Origin: an uncultured Ruminococcus sp. | GTDB lineage: Bacteria; Bacillota; Clostridia; Oscillospirales; Ruminococcaceae | Direction of reading: 5' to 3' | Assembly (NCBI GenBank): GCA_910579835.1 | Contig: CAJTWQ010000072.1 | Span: 1 to 6,793 of the forward strand | Length of the DNA: 6,793 bases | Shown: piece by piece, positions 6,307-6,793 of the stretch | Position numbering within the stretch: position 1 is the stretch's first letter | Layout of the letters: each line of letters opens with the position of its first letter | Translations under genes and position numbers: made by a program | The notes under the pieces: model-generated | Told to the model about the DNA's origin: nothing | The model's database searches: none | Seen by the model: the letters and a program-made list of their open reading frames with translations, nothing else

Positions 6307-6638
6307 GTCCTCATCTCCCCGTTGAGCTGTCTTGCACGGATGATAAGCTCCCGGTGCTGTTCGTTTACATCCTCTATGTGAACAACGTTGTAAACAATTC
6401 CGTCATAGATAATACGCAGCTCCGATGTGAGCTTTCCAGCGACTTTCTTTGAAAATCGTATTTTAAACGTCATATCGTTCTCGGAATTGGTCTGAGCCGC
6501 AGCGTAATACTCACGTCCGCCGGTACAGCTTATTTCTGACCACGGTCTGAAAACAGTCTCCCAGCCCGTAACCTGCTGACCTATCTCGTCCCTTGTTTCA
6601 GCCAATAGCTGCACTTCTATCTTTTTATTGTACGTCAT
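6303..6638 (-). CDS. Phage head-closure / head-tail adaptor protein (SPP1 gp16-like)
   Basis: This 111-residue protein matches the head-closure (head-tail joining) family, whose small beta-barrel plugs the connector after DNA packaging. Visible family features are Q-x-T-G-W-E-T-V (22-29), a W33 strand, the GREYYAAAQTNSEND stretch (41-55), the F-K-I-R-F strand (58-62), and IIYDGIVYNVVHIEDVNEQH (76-95) followed by the final LIIRAR strand. Length is typical. The ATG at 6638 is the first in frame: a TGA lies in frame shortly upstream. GAGGTGA (6654-6648) ends 9 bases before the start and overlaps the stop codon of the connector gene. Only 14 bases separate the two genes, and the stop overlaps the next start, so all are in one transcript. 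Confidence 0.9.
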   Translation of the reverse strand: MTYNKKIEVQLLAETRDEIGQQVTGWETVFRPWSEISCTGGREYYAAAQTNSENDMTFKIRFSKKVAGKLTSELRIIYDGIVYNVVHIEDVNEQHRELIIRARQLNGEMRT

Positions 6639-6652
6639 AACATCACATCACC

Positions 6653-6793
6653 TCACAAATAATTCACTGCGTACATACCAAGGATAGTTTTCACCGTGGG
6701 AGAAACCTGCCTGTGCATACTTATTGTGTAATCTCTTTGCGAGAACATATCGTTTACAAGCACCATGCAGGCAATCGCTATATCCTCTTGTTC
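6653..6793 (-). CDS. Head-tail connector protein, gp6-like, C-terminal fragment (cut by right edge)
   Basis: The minus-strand frame is open from the window edge to TGA at 6655-6653 and encodes 46 residues, starting EQEDIAIACMVLVNDMFSQR and ending SPTVKTILGMYAVNYL. The helix with A-x-x-x-L-V-x-D-M-F followed by R-D-Y and then S-P-T-V...L-G-M...N-Y-L is characteristic of the C-terminus of gp6-like adaptor proteins (Phage_connect_1 type), which sit under the portal. The gene order connector, head closure, gp10-like agrees. The start codon and N-terminus lie beyond the right edge, so total length is unknown; members are usually around 100 residues. Confidence 0.86.
   Translation of the reverse strand, partial: EQEDIAIACMVLVNDMFSQRDYTISMHRQVSPTVKTILGMYAVNYL

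Noticed and set aside
6639..6652. Largest intergenic gap as a possible promoter
   Set aside because: It is only 14 bases and consists of ribosome-binding-site sequence for the head-closure gene; there is no space for -35 and -10 elements.
1..6793. Search for a defence system, toxin-antitoxin pair, CRISPR array, tRNA or insertion sequence
   Set aside because: All of the window except gaps of a few bases is filled by structural phage genes in canonical order; no repeats with spacers, transposase motifs or tRNA-like folds were seen.

Overview
This window is a compact, one-directional piece of a long-tailed (siphovirus-type) phage or prophage genome, with every gene on the minus strand. Read in the direction of transcription (right to left) it runs from the head-tail joint to the tail tip: C-terminus of a gp6-like head-tail connector (cut by the right edge), SPP1 gp16-like head-closure protein, HK97 gp10-like protein, probable tail terminator, major tail (tube) protein, a two-ORF tail assembly chaperone (G and T), a 1175-residue TP901-type tape measure protein, an SPP1 gp19.1-like distal tail protein (Dit), and the first 60 residues of a tail-tip or adhesin-like protein cut by the left edge. 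This is the textbook order of Gram-positive siphophage morphogenesis modules.

The protein families, strong GGAGG ribosome binding sites and moderate base composition point to a phage of a low- to mid-GC Firmicute, most likely a gut Clostridium-class host (Ruminococcus/Oscillospiraceae or Lachnospiraceae-like). The host is an inference. No integrase, attachment site or bacterial gene is present, so the window cannot tell a prophage from a lytic phage.

The genes are packed without room for internal promoters or terminators. The largest gap is 14 bases (6639-6652), and junctions are ATGA overlaps (6303-6306, 893-896), TAATG overlaps (at 4420 and at 180), a directly abutting TAA-ATG (5880-5875), or gaps of a few bases with the ribosome binding site inside the end of the upstream gene. 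The whole window is therefore probably one late transcript started upstream of the right edge.

The most informative element is at 4646-4698. A canonical -1 slippery heptamer, C CCA AAC, sits in the correct frame directly before the stop codon of the G chaperone ORF. It is followed by a perfect 14-bp inverted repeat able to form an RNA stem with a 17-base loop. The T ORF lies in the -1 frame and its own ATG has no convincing ribosome binding site, so a lambda-like G/GT programmed frameshift making a 178-residue fusion is strongly suggested. Other points of note are three 38-residue repeats near the N-terminus of the tape measure, an AT-rich island inside its gene, and an unusual protein start where a Tal-type tail lysin is normally encoded. 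I saw no RNA gene, CRISPR array, insertion sequence or undescribed defence system here.
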